Source of the DNA: DATENM01 sp045807725
GTDB lineage: Bacteria; Acidobacteriota; Blastocatellia; UBA7656
Direction: 5' to 3'
Assembly: GCA_045807725.1 (NCBI GenBank)
Contig: JBJMGV010000133.1
Span: forward strand, 22,764 to 86,763
Length of the DNA: 64,000 nt
Part shown: one piece after another, positions 17,623 through 25,844 of the stretch
Numbering within the stretch: position 1 is the first letter of the stretch
How the letters are laid out: each line of letters opens with the position of its first letter
Translations under genes and position numbers: made by a program
The notes under the pieces: model-generated
Told to the model about the DNA's origin: nothing
What the model saw: only the letters and a program-made list of their open reading frames with translations
The model's database searches: none

Positions 17623-17945
17623 AAGCAGTGGCCAGTGGTCAGTGGTCAGTGGTCAGCAGGACAGACGGGCGCTCATCCAAAGATGCTCTCCGGCTGGCAA
17701 CCGACAACTGGCAACTAATTTCAGGTACTCACGGCAGGCCCACTGAATTTATCTTCGTTCGCGGGCCGAGTTTTTGCAAGCGGCGCGAAAAACGTAAGTC
17801 CCCGTGGCAACGGGCATTGATTCCCTGAAGGAAAGACTGTAGGATTGGCGGGGTTTTTTTAGGTTTTGTGCCACACCCCTGCATTAATCCGCATAATTGA
17901 GACAAGGTCTGAAAGAAGCAATGCCCGATGGTCAAGGAGTGGCTC
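17623..17945. other. Divergent intergenic region between glucosidase and sigma cassette 2
   Basis: No credible gene. Near the glucosidase it holds a heptamer repeat (unit TGGTCAG, at 17626-17657) and a degenerate CTGGCAA repeat at about 17693-17715. A small inverted repeat CCCGT-GGCA-ACGGG lies near 17803-17816. The remaining stretch to 17945 must contain the promoter of the sigma/CHAT operon, but I cannot point to a convincing -35/-10 pair. Confidence 0.5.
17626..17657. repeat. Heptanucleotide tandem repeat, unit TGGTCAG
   Basis: About four and a half units of a seven-base repeat in a spacer, beginning four bases before the glucosidase start codon. A related unit (AGTGGCC) appears at 63782-63806. 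Part of the family of short tandem repeats described in the findings. Confidence 0.85.
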
Positions 17946-18479
17946 GTGGATCAGGATGATTTTGATCGCCTTCTCGCGTGGCTCGACCCCGACCGCGAGC
18001 AAGCCGCGAAGCGCTACGAAGAGATTCGCCGCCGGCTTATCCAGATCGGTGAGGCACGCGGATTTACCGATGCGGACGTGATAGCAGATGAGACCTTTGA
18101 TCGCGTCGCTTTCAAATTGCGCGAGGTCGCTGATGATTATGTCGGTGATCCGGCGCTCTACGTCTACAGCGTGGCATATTTTATTATGATGGAGCACCGC
18201 CGACCGACTTCGGTGTTGCCGATGCCGACGCCCGATTCGTGGGATGAAAAGGAGCCGCGCTATATGTGTCTTGATTCCTGTATGGCCAAGTTGACCCCAG
18301 ACGACCGGCAACTGCTGCTGGACTATTACGCAGACCAGGGGAGAGAGAAGATCAAGCGCCGGCGCGAGTTGGCTGAAGCGTGCGGCCTCAGCGAAAACGC
18401 TCTGCGTATTCGCCTGACCCGGCTGCGCAAGCTGTTAAGGGATTGTATCCACGACTGTCTGAAGGCGAGCGGAGAGTGA
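17946..18479 (+). CDS. ECF-like sigma-70 family sigma factor, cassette 2
   Basis: About 177 residues. Region 2-like helices cover residues 10-95 (FTDADVIADETFDRVAFKLRE). Region 4 covers about 120-172 with the helix-turn-helix ELAEACGLSENALRIRLTRLRKLL. The GTG at 17946 has AAGGAG six bases upstream. An in-frame ATG at 17928 would add six residues but lacks a good ribosome site. It is 61 bases upstream of the TPR-CHAT gene on the same strand. Sequence is divergent from the cassette 1 sigma factor, so the two cassettes should control different targets. Confidence 0.83.
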   Translation: MDQDDFDRLLAWLDPDREQAAKRYEEIRRRLIQIGEARGFTDADVIADETFDRVAFKLREVADDYVGDPALYVYSVAYFIMMEHRRPTSVLPMPTPDSWDEKEPRYMCLDSCMAKLTPDDRQLLLDYYADQGREKIKRRRELAEACGLSENALRIRLTRLRKLLRDCIHDCLKASGE

Positions 18480-18540
18480 AATACTTTACGCTGGCAACAC
18501 ATATCCAATGTGAGAGCACATACAAAGACGGCCAGGAGCT

Positions 18541-21500
18541 ATGCAAGAAGCTGACGAAAAAGTGATGCGGCAGTACCTGCTCGGTGAACTGGCCGAGGCC
18601 GAGATGTCGCGCCTTGAAGAGCGCCTGATGACCGAAGGCGAACTCTTCGAGATGCTGACGGTGGTCGAGGACGAGTTAATTGACGAGCGCCTCGACGATG
18701 CTCTGTCGCCTGACGAGCGCAAGCGCTTCGATACGTACTTTCTGTCCACGCCGGCCCGCCGTGAGCGCCTGGAGATGCCTCGCGGTATACGCGTCTACGC
18801 CGCCCGCCACGCGAATAAGCGCGCACCTGCGGAGCCTCCTAGCAGGGACACGACGGACAACCCCGCGAAGGGCACGCGCTTAGAAAACGTGGCCCACCCT
18901 AAGGTCATCGATTTTCCTCCGACGAAGCAAGAGACTAGCGCGGCCCGCCGGCCCATGCGCCGGTATCTGATCCTCGCAGCGGCGGCGGTGCTATTGCTGA
19001 CACTGGGATGGGGCATCTGGCGCATTATTCAGCCTTCGGATGTAGACAAGGGGTTAGCGGCACTCAATCATGCCTATCGGCAGCAACGTCCTACGGAAGC
19101 CCGCATCACCGGGTTCGATTATGCGCCGAGGCTGGAAACCCGCGGGAGCGATTCAAGCGCAGTGGATGCAGCTGAACATGACCGTGCCAAATTGATGTTG
19201 CTGACTGAAGCCCAACAGCACCCCAGCGCGAAAGCCTGCCACGCGCTTGGTAAGAGCTATCTGGCCGAGCGGAATTTCGACGAGGCCATTAAATGGCTCG
19301 ACAAGTCGTTGTCGTTGGATACGAATAACGCGCGACTGTACAGCGACCTCGGCGCGGCCTACCTAGAGAAGGGAATCGCCGAGCGCGGCGGCAATCAGGC
19401 CGGTCGCAGTCTGGAAGACTACGCGCGTAGCCTCGATCACCTCAGCCGCGCACTTGAACTCAATGACTCATTGCTCGAAGCGTTGTTTAACCGCGCGCTC
19501 TGTCATCAGTATTTGATGATGTTGCAGCAGGCGGAGGACGATTGGCGCAAGTATCTTGACAAGGACTCTGCCTCCCCCTGGGCCGACGACGCGAGAGAGA
19601 ACCTGAGGAAGATCGAAGAGCAACGGCAGAGAATCTCTGCCAATAGAGATCGCTATCAAGAATTCGTCCGCGCCGTTCAAAACAACGATGATGAGGAACT
19701 GTGGCGGATCATCAGCCAGGGGAAAGACGTTTTCGCTGGCAAGATGGTGTATGAACAGGTGGCCGATGCCTACCTCGATTCTAAGGCAAAGAAGGTAGTC
19801 ACCCTGGCGGGAAGTAATCTGGAACTTCTTTCACACGTCGGCGCGTTAGAACTGCTCAAAGCGGATGACGCTTCCATCGCTAATTTAGTAGCCTTCTACC
19901 GGACTCTGCCCTCAGAGCAGGTGAGCCGACTGGCTCAAGCCCAGGAGTTAATGCAGGCAGGCCGAGAGTTCTACAACCAGTCAAAATACGATGACGGCAT
20001 TCGCGTGTGCAGTATTGCCCAGCAGACATTCGCGCGATTAGGGGACGATTGGGAGAGTGCGCTGGCTCAATACTGGGTCGGCTACTGTAATCTGCTGAGA
20101 CTCCACACGGAGAAAAGTCAACTGCTTTTTGAGTCGCTCGCAAAAGTTTGTGAAGCTCGGCGGTATCGGTGGCTTCTCGTGCGCGTGCTCTCAGCCCTTT
20201 CCGCCATCCAATACGACCTCAACGAGTACTCGAAGGCGATCTCCTATATCACCCGCTCGGCTGATTTGGCCGAGCGCATCGCCGACACCACGGGCTTGCT
20301 GAATGCCTCAAGTCATCTCATTGAATATTACAGGTACCTGGGAAACGCCCATGAATGTCTGGCCCATATTGAGAAGAGTTTACCCCTTCTCCTGTCGTCG
20401 CCCGGTGCGATAAAGACTTGGCGGCATTATTCCATCATTGCTTCCAGTCTAACTTCGTTTGGCTTTAACCGCGCTGCCGCTGACTATCAGGAAGAGTCAC
20501 TGGGGTTAGCGCTGGCGACACAGGATATATCGCTGACGTGCGTTTCTTATGCCCACCTCGGTGTGATTTATGGGAGGTTAAAGAAGTACAGCGAGGCGTT
20601 TGAAAATGTGCGGGTCGCCTACGAAACCGCAAAGCAGCATTCAGATGACTCTATCGGCTTGGATATGATGGCGTATGCGTCGTTGCAGAGGGGAAACCTC
20701 TACCGGCAAACTGGAGACTTCAGTAAGGCGCTCTCCAGTTACGATGAATGCATCGACCTCTACACGCGGCTGAACTTTACCTCGGTCCTCTACCAGGCAC
20801 ATAAGGGAAGACTGGTTTGTTACATTGAACAGGCCGACGACTCGCTCGCTGAAGACGAGATTAAAACGACCATGAACTTGGCCGAACAGTACCGCTCCAA
20901 AATCGCGGAGGACGAGAACCGAAACAGCTTCTTTGACAGCGAGCAAAGTATTTATGACCTGGCCATTGATTTCGAGTACACGCGCAGGGGCGACCCGCAG
21001 CGCGCGTTCGATTATTCCGAGGCGTCCCGCGCCAGATCACTGCTCGGTATGATGAACAGGGTCAGGCAAGGCAAAGCCAATAGGCGCGGCCCGAATTATC
21101 TCTCCGCCTCGCACCCGCTTACGCTGACAGACCTCCAACAGCGGCTGCCCAATCAGGTGCAAATCCTTCAATACGCCGTCTCCCAAAGCCGGCTGATCAT
21201 CTGGCTCATTACCAACAGCCGCTTTGCATCTGTAGATAAGCCGATCGAGATCGAGAGCTTTAACCAGAAGGTTCGGGACTATACTCAGGCCGTGTCCCGC
21301 CCGACCGCCGAACAGGGAACTCAGACTCAGGAGATCGCAAGAGATTTATACAGCGATCTGATTGGGCAGGTCGAGCCGTGGCTGGACCCGAATAAGCAGC
21401 TCTTTATCGTTCCTGACAAGATCCTCAACTACATCCCCTTTTGCGCCCTGATCTCGCCCGCCGGGCGGTATCTGGTGGAAGATCACTACTTGGCTAGGTC

Positions 21501-22206
21501 GCCGAGTTCGACCCTGATCGTCGTTTGCTCCGAGATTGCCGCCGGAAGAAACCCTGTGGAGAGCGAACAGCTATTGAGCGTCGGGAATCCGCGGTTTGAC
21601 CGGAGCGTCTACCCACAACTCCTTGACCTGCCCTCGGCTCGCCAAGAGGCCATCCGCGTAGCCGCTTTTTACAAGCGTCCGTACGTCCTCGTCGAAGAGG
21701 ATGCGCGAAAGCATGCCATCGAAAGCGAGATGAAGAAATCCGACGTTATCCATTTAGCCTTACACTCACTTGTTGATGAATGGGCACCGCGGCAGTCAAG
21801 GCTGATTCTAGCCGGGGGGAGGTCTCAGGCGTCCGGCTCGACTGAGGCGACCTTTCAAGCCAGTGAACTGTACCAACTGAGCCTCCCGCGAACCCGTCTG
21901 GTTATTTTATCGGCTTGCCAGACAGGCATAGACCGCTGCTATCAGGGTGAAGGCATGACCAGTATCGCTAGGCCCTTTATGGCGGCAGGCGTTCCCCTGG
22001 TCGTCGCAAGCCTGTGGGCAGTCGATTCGAGGCCCACCGCGAATTTGATGAGTGAGCTTCATCGCTACCGTAAAAAGGAGGCGCTGCCGACTATTGAAGC
22101 GCTAACGCAAGCGCAGCGTGCTATGTTGAAGGGCACCGATGCTCGCCTCCAGGACCCATACTATTGGGCGCCATTCTTTCTGACCGGGGGATACGCCAAA
22201 TTCTAG
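18541..22206 (+). CDS. Anti-sigma-like domain / membrane helix / TPR / CHAT protease fusion
   Basis: A 1221-residue multidomain protein. Residues 1-80 (RQYLLGELAEAEMSRLEERL, ELIDERLDDALSPDERKRFD) resemble the helical anti-sigma-type N-domain found in acidobacterial and planctomycete regulators, here without zinc ligands. A single transmembrane helix spans about 142-163 and is preceded by Arg residues. TPR repeats run from about 215 to 850. The C-terminal CHAT domain has His1075 in IHLALHS and Cys1126 in LSACQTG and ends DPYYWAPFFLTGGYAKF. It thus combines in one chain the two proteins that are separate in cassette 1. Positive-inside reasoning puts the protease part outside the cytoplasm, which is unusual. 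Operon: sigma gene before, unknown gene after. Confidence 0.9.
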   Translation: MQEADEKVMRQYLLGELAEAEMSRLEERLMTEGELFEMLTVVEDELIDERLDDALSPDERKRFDTYFLSTPARRERLEMPRGIRVYAARHANKRAPAEPPSRDTTDNPAKGTRLENVAHPKVIDFPPTKQETSAARRPMRRYLILAAAAVLLLTLGWGIWRIIQPSDVDKGLAALNHAYRQQRPTEARITGFDYAPRLETRGSDSSAVDAAEHDRAKLMLLTEAQQHPSAKACHALGKSYLAERNFDEAIKWLDKSLSLDTNNARLYSDLGAAYLEKGIAERGGNQAGRSLEDYARSLDHLSRALELNDSLLEALFNRALCHQYLMMLQQAEDDWRKYLDKDSASPWADDARENLRKIEEQRQRISANRDRYQEFVRAVQNNDDEELWRIISQGKDVFAGKMVYEQVADAYLDSKAKKVVTLAGSNLELLSHVGALELLKADDASIANLVAFYRTLPSEQVSRLAQAQELMQAGREFYNQSKYDDGIRVCSIAQQTFARLGDDWESALAQYWVGYCNLLRLHTEKSQLLFESLAKVCEARRYRWLLVRVLSALSAIQYDLNEYSKAISYITRSADLAERIADTTGLLNASSHLIEYYRYLGNAHECLAHIEKSLPLLLSSPGAIKTWRHYSIIASSLTSFGFNRAAADYQEESLGLALATQDISLTCVSYAHLGVIYGRLKKYSEAFENVRVAYETAKQHSDDSIGLDMMAYASLQRGNLYRQTGDFSKALSSYDECIDLYTRLNFTSVLYQAHKGRLVCYIEQADDSLAEDEIKTTMNLAEQYRSKIAEDENRNSFFDSEQSIYDLAIDFEYTRRGDPQRAFDYSEASRARSLLGMMNRVRQGKANRRGPNYLSASHPLTLTDLQQRLPNQVQILQYAVSQSRLIIWLITNSRFASVDKPIEIESFNQKVRDYTQAVSRPTAEQGTQTQEIARDLYSDLIGQVEPWLDPNKQLFIVPDKILNYIPFCALISPAGRYLVEDHYLARSPSSTLIVVCSEIAAGRNPVESEQLLSVGNPRFDRSVYPQLLDLPSARQEAIRVAAFYKRPYVLVEEDARKHAIESEMKKSDVIHLALHSLVDEWAPRQSRLILAGGRSQASGSTEATFQASELYQLSLPRTRLVILSACQTGIDRCYQGEGMTSIARPFMAAGVPLVVASLWAVDSRPTANLMSELHRYRKKEALPTIEALTQAQRAMLKGTDARLQDPYYWAPFFLTGGYAKF

Positions 22207-22295
22207 TTTGAAGCTTAATAATGGTCTGATCACTTAGCAGTTCCAGAGAACCCGAATCTTGTTCTGCAAGCAAAACCTGAAAGGAGAAAACGCTC

Positions 22296-23210
22296 ATGCC
22301 ATCCAGCCCCGATTACCCATCTGGCCAAGATAACGCCCAGGCGTCTGACTTCACCCCCGCGTTGAGGATCAGTTTTGCCGGGCTTATGGTCTTTCATCAA
22401 CTCTCGTCGCCCAGGCTCCAGGAGGTCGGCATATTGCAGGGGGTACACGAACACGTCTTTTCTATTCAGCTAGTCACCACCTCCGCCGGGGGAGGCACGA
22501 CGACGACCTCTATCCCGGTACAGGATTACATCGACCCGAAACACTACATCTGGGAATTGAAAGTTGGCACGCACCAGCCAACGATCTCTCAGCATAGGCC
22601 CGGCACGTTCAGCCGGACTGACCCGCTCACAGACCCGGAGCATGCGGACTGGCTGATTGACCTTGAAAGTCATGAAATATCTCCGAAGACCGCGCACCCG
22701 CTGGGGCTTAGACACCCAGAGAGGCTCCTGCCAGTCATTCACATCGATCAGGGGCGGTATCATACGCTGACGAGAACATGCCCGCTAGAAATAAGCCGGA
22801 ACCAGACTGGAACCTTTGGCCCATTTCGGCCATTCGGTATGGTAGGCATGTACATGGCGATAGATATTAACGCAGGGGACAATGAGGAGTTCGTGCTGCA
22901 AGTACGGAAGAGCCCACCGCAAACCATCTTCAGGCAGCGGAAGGAGCCAGGTAATACCTACCATGTGCTCATCAACAATCAGATCCAAGACGATCCGCTC
23001 CCCACCGACCCGGACCATTTTCAACATTACTACGATCTGTTTGATCCGATGGAAAGGGTGCAGTTCAGAGTTCCCGATCCGTCTGCGTGCAAAATAGAGC
23101 GGGAAGAGTTCATCGAAACGGCCAAGCCCGTCTTTCGCGCGCCGTACCCATACAAGTGCAGTGGGATTAATCTGAGCGCCAGGACGGGCCCATTAAGATC
23201 GATCTACTAA
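22296..23210 (+). CDS. Unrecognised 304-residue protein downstream of the TPR-CHAT gene
   Basis: I do not recognise a family. It has no signal peptide or membrane segment. It begins with a polar stretch and then beta-rich sequence (LRISFAGLMVFHQL, HVFSIQLVTT, HYIWELKVGTHQP, GRYHTLTRTCPLEI, FVLQVRKSPPQTIF), suggesting a globular sandwich. His is frequent and three Cys lie in the second half. AAGGAGA stands nine bases before the ATG, and the gap to the CHAT gene is 89 bases, so it is probably the third gene of the sigma/CHAT operon. By position it could be the protease substrate, an effector or a sensor. This is inference from context alone. It ends nine bases from the convergent acyl-CoA dehydrogenase gene. 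Confidence 0.75.
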   Translation: MPSSPDYPSGQDNAQASDFTPALRISFAGLMVFHQLSSPRLQEVGILQGVHEHVFSIQLVTTSAGGGTTTTSIPVQDYIDPKHYIWELKVGTHQPTISQHRPGTFSRTDPLTDPEHADWLIDLESHEISPKTAHPLGLRHPERLLPVIHIDQGRYHTLTRTCPLEISRNQTGTFGPFRPFGMVGMYMAIDINAGDNEEFVLQVRKSPPQTIFRQRKEPGNTYHVLINNQIQDDPLPTDPDHFQHYYDLFDPMERVQFRVPDPSACKIEREEFIETAKPVFRAPYPYKCSGINLSARTGPLRSIY

Positions 23211-23218
23211 TACATGGG

Positions 23219-24925
23219 TTACAGCCTGGCCACGTCAATCCAGGCCGGCACTTCGTCTAATAATGCAGCACTGTGTTCGTTGAGCGCACGCGGAATGGCC
23301 GGTTCTAATCTATCGTCTCGCGGCAGCAAGTGGTCTCCGGCTAACGAGACAAACAGGGCGGCGGTGGCGTCCGTGTTCGCGTGACGCGCTGCTGTCTCGG
23401 CGAGCCACGCAAGTTCGAGCAGGTCGCCTAGACGATCTACCACGCGGCGCGCGTGCGTTGCCGCCCACGTGTGATTGGTGAGCTGCTCCGGTGATAAAAC
23501 GGTCAGCGTTTGCGTGAAGGTCTTTTCAAACTGAGCGCGCGTGACGGACAAAAAATCTTTCGGCCAGCGTTCCAATACGCCGGCTATCTCTGCGCGCCAG
23601 CGCTCGATCAAATTCGCCTTGGCTGCATCTCTCATGATTTGCAGGCAGAGCGTGTTGTGCGGCCCTTCCCACGTCTCGATGATCATCGCATCGCGCAGCA
23701 AGCGCGGCAGGATGGTGAAGTCTTCGACGATGCCGTTGCCGCCCAAAATCATAATCGCATCGTGAATCGAAGCGGTCAGCGTCGCGCCCGTGCGGTACTT
23801 CGCCAGGTTAATTAGAAACCGCTGCCACATCGCCTGCTCAGCGTCTTCGGGCACAAGCCCGTGCTCGTCAATCATCGCCGCGAGTCGAAACGTCAGCAGC
23901 CGATGACGCCACAACTTTTCAAGCATACCGACGAGCGTCTCCTGAATCATCGGGTAATCGATCAAGGCATTGCCGAACGCGTCGCGCTGACGAGCGTAGT
24001 TGCGCGCTTCGAGAAACGCTCGATGCAAAAAGCCGCAGGCGTTCGCCGCGTTGTGAAGGCGCGAAACGTTGATGACGTAATTCATCAACTGCTTGAAACC
24101 GTCGCGTGCTTCGCCAATCACATACCCGACAGCGCCATTGAAATCCATCTCCGCCGTTGGCAACGATTGCGTGCCGAGCTTATTCTTCAGGCGTCGGAAT
24201 GAAATGTTGTTTAGCTTACCATCGGGCAATCGTCGCGGCACGACGAAGATGGCTATGCCTGCCGTACCCAGGGGCGCGCCCTCTGGCCGCGCGGCGACCA
24301 GAAAGTATTCGTCGGGATTCGAGCAGAACCACTTGTCGCCGGTGATCGCCCACGTGCCGTCGCCGCTATCTCGCGCTGTTGTTTCAATCGCGCCGACATC
24401 TGAACCGCCCGCCCGCTCGGTGACGAACTGCGCGCCGGCAAACGGCGTTTCGACCGAGCGCAGGCGCTCCAGATACGTATCGCGCAAGAAGTTAGAGCCG
24501 TGCGCTTCGAGCACGCGAATCAAGCCATCTGTGCAGCTCAAGCCGCAATTGAGACCGGCTTCGCCGTTGTGCGCCAGCAGGTAGACGAGCGCGAACAGGT
24601 GCAGGTTGCTGCGCCCACGCTTGAGAATGCCGAACTCGGCGGCCTCGCGGCGCAGTTGGCGGGTGAATGGGCCGAAATCAATCTCTTCGGTTGGATTGCC
24701 GGCGCGGTCGTACTTGACGATGCGCGGCAGGTTCTCTGCGTGGTTGGCTTCGCGCGCAAGCTCGTTCCAGCGGCCCGAAACTAATCCGGCGCATTCGTGC
24801 AGCGACGCGAAAACGGTCGCGCGTTCTTCTTCCTTGAGCAGATCGCCGAGCACGACTTGTAGGCCGCGATCCTGCTCGAAAAAATTGACACCTTCGACGC
24901 CTTTGAAATCTTCAAGCCGTGCCAT
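23219..24925 (-). CDS. Acyl-CoA dehydrogenase family protein (AidB-like architecture)
   Basis: A 568-residue flavoprotein, longer than the usual ~380-residue acyl-CoA dehydrogenases. Visible family blocks are GAQFVTERAGGSDVGAIET (FAD/substrate loop), WAITGDKWFCSNPDEYFLVA, and the C-terminal helical region with QRDAFGNALIDYPMIQETL and IMILGGNGIVEDFTILPRLL. The extra C-terminal ~100 residues fit the AidB-like and very-long-chain type subfamilies. It should oxidise an acyl-CoA thioester using FAD, but the chain length cannot be told. GGAGGTGA precedes the ATG. Cytoplasmic. It is followed upstream by leucine genes, with a heptamer repeat in between, so co-regulation is not implied. Confidence 0.88.
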   Translation of the reverse strand: MARLEDFKGVEGVNFFEQDRGLQVVLGDLLKEEERATVFASLHECAGLVSGRWNELAREANHAENLPRIVKYDRAGNPTEEIDFGPFTRQLRREAAEFGILKRGRSNLHLFALVYLLAHNGEAGLNCGLSCTDGLIRVLEAHGSNFLRDTYLERLRSVETPFAGAQFVTERAGGSDVGAIETTARDSGDGTWAITGDKWFCSNPDEYFLVAARPEGAPLGTAGIAIFVVPRRLPDGKLNNISFRRLKNKLGTQSLPTAEMDFNGAVGYVIGEARDGFKQLMNYVINVSRLHNAANACGFLHRAFLEARNYARQRDAFGNALIDYPMIQETLVGMLEKLWRHRLLTFRLAAMIDEHGLVPEDAEQAMWQRFLINLAKYRTGATLTASIHDAIMILGGNGIVEDFTILPRLLRDAMIIETWEGPHNTLCLQIMRDAAKANLIERWRAEIAGVLERWPKDFLSVTRAQFEKTFTQTLTVLSPEQLTNHTWAATHARRVVDRLGDLLELAWLAETAARHANTDATAALFVSLAGDHLLPRDDRLEPAIPRALNEHSAALLDEVPAWIDVARL

Positions 24926-24936
24926 AACTCACCTCC

Positions 24937-25018
24937 GTGACAAGTGACAAGTGGCAAGTGGCTGCGCCTGCCGAATACTTGCGAGGCTATTGCGTAACAA
25001 CGTCTTGTCACTTGTCAC
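24937..25018. repeat. Opposed heptamer repeats, unit GTGACAA, around a 42-base loop
   Basis: Left arm at 24937-24961 (GTGACAA, GTGACAA, GTGGCAA, GTGG). Right arm at 25004-25018 is the reverse complement (CTTGTCA, CTTGTCA, C). The transcript could fold into a hairpin. The leuD stop codon (complement 25015-25017) lies inside the right arm. Confidence 0.8.
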
Positions 25019-25608
25019 GCTCTTAAGCGGCGGGCTTCATAGTCGGCAATCGCGTCTTCGTGTTGAAGGGTCAGGCCGATGTCGTCAACTCCTTTCAACA
25101 GACACTCGCGGCGGAACGGGTCAACCGCGAAGCCGAACTTGTTGCCCCAGTCATCCACGACCCATTGCCGCTCAAGGTCAATCGTCAGCTCGTAGCCTTC
25201 GACCGCCGAGGCCGCCGCGAACAACCGCTCGACTTCCGTCTCGGAAAGCTGCACGGGCAGCAGGCCATTCTTGAAGCAGTTGTTATAAAAGATGTCCGCA
25301 TAAGACGGCGCGATGATGGCGCGAAAGCCATAATCGTGTAGCGCCCACGGCGCGTGCTCGCGCGACGAGCCGCAGCCGAAATTCGCCCGCGCCAGCAAAA
25401 CGGAAGTGCCGGCGAAGCGCGGCTGATTCAACTCGAATTCCGTGTCGAGTGAGCCGTCCGCCTTGAAGCGCCAATCGTAAAACAGGAACTGCCCGAAGCC
25501 GCTGCGCTCGATGCGCTTGAGAAACTGCTTGGGGATGATCTGGTCTGTGTCCACGTTGACGCGGTCGAGCGTCGCTACCAATCCTGTGTGTCGCTTGAAT
25601 GGTTCCAT
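25015..25608 (-). CDS. leuD: 3-isopropylmalate dehydratase small subunit
   Basis: 197 residues, the normal length for LeuD. It starts FKRHTGLVATLDRVNVDTDQI and contains the swivelling-domain motif NFGCGSSREHAPWAL and IIAPSYADIFYNNCFKNGLLPV. Together with LeuC it isomerises 2-isopropylmalate to 3-isopropylmalate in leucine biosynthesis, in the cytoplasm. leuC lies 234 bases upstream on the same strand, separated by repeats instead of the usual tight overlap, so the pair may be one transcript with an unusually long spacer. Its stop codon is embedded in a heptamer repeat. Confidence 0.96.
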   Translation of the reverse strand: MEPFKRHTGLVATLDRVNVDTDQIIPKQFLKRIERSGFGQFLFYDWRFKADGSLDTEFELNQPRFAGTSVLLARANFGCGSSREHAPWALHDYGFRAIIAPSYADIFYNNCFKNGLLPVQLSETEVERLFAAASAVEGYELTIDLERQWVVDDWGNKFGFAVDPFRRECLLKGVDDIGLTLQHEDAIADYEARRLRA

Positions 25609-25623
25609 AATCAGTGATCATTA

Positions 25624-25844
25624 GGCAGGAGGCAGGAGGCTGGCATCAATCAGTAGTTCCGTAGGGACGACCTGTTTGTAGTTATCAATACGGAAAGAGA
25701 CGAAGCCCCGTAGGGGCGCGATAGACATAACGCTCCTGACGGAGCTTGCATCATCTATCGCATCGTGAACTATAAACATCGCGCTCCTGACGGAGCTTGA
25801 ATCTGCGCGACTAACTGCTTCCTGCTTCCTGCCTACTGCCTCCT
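25624..25844. repeat. Opposed heptamer repeats (GGCAGGA / TGCCTCC) enclosing two REP-like palindromes
   Basis: Left arm 25624-25640 is GGCAGGA repeated. Right arm 25815-25844 is the complementary type (CTGCTTC, CTGCTTC, CTGCCTA, CTGCCTC, CT) and reaches into the leuC stop codon at 25843-25845. Between them lie CCGTAGGG motifs and two copies of GCTCCTGACGGAGC at 25732-25745 and 25783-25796, exactly 51 bases apart. The same 51-base unit recurs at 63948-64000. Confidence 0.85.

Noticed and set aside
17843..17870. T-run near 17850 as a terminator
   Set aside because: No stem-loop of useful length precedes the T-run in either direction.
24937..25018. Repeated GTGACAA and similar units as a CRISPR array
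   Set aside because: Units are contiguous seven-mers with no unique spacers, and there is no cas gene in the window.
25624..25844. Insertion sequence remnant between leuD and leuC
   Set aside because: Only palindromes and short repeats are present, with no transposase fragment or target-site duplication seen.
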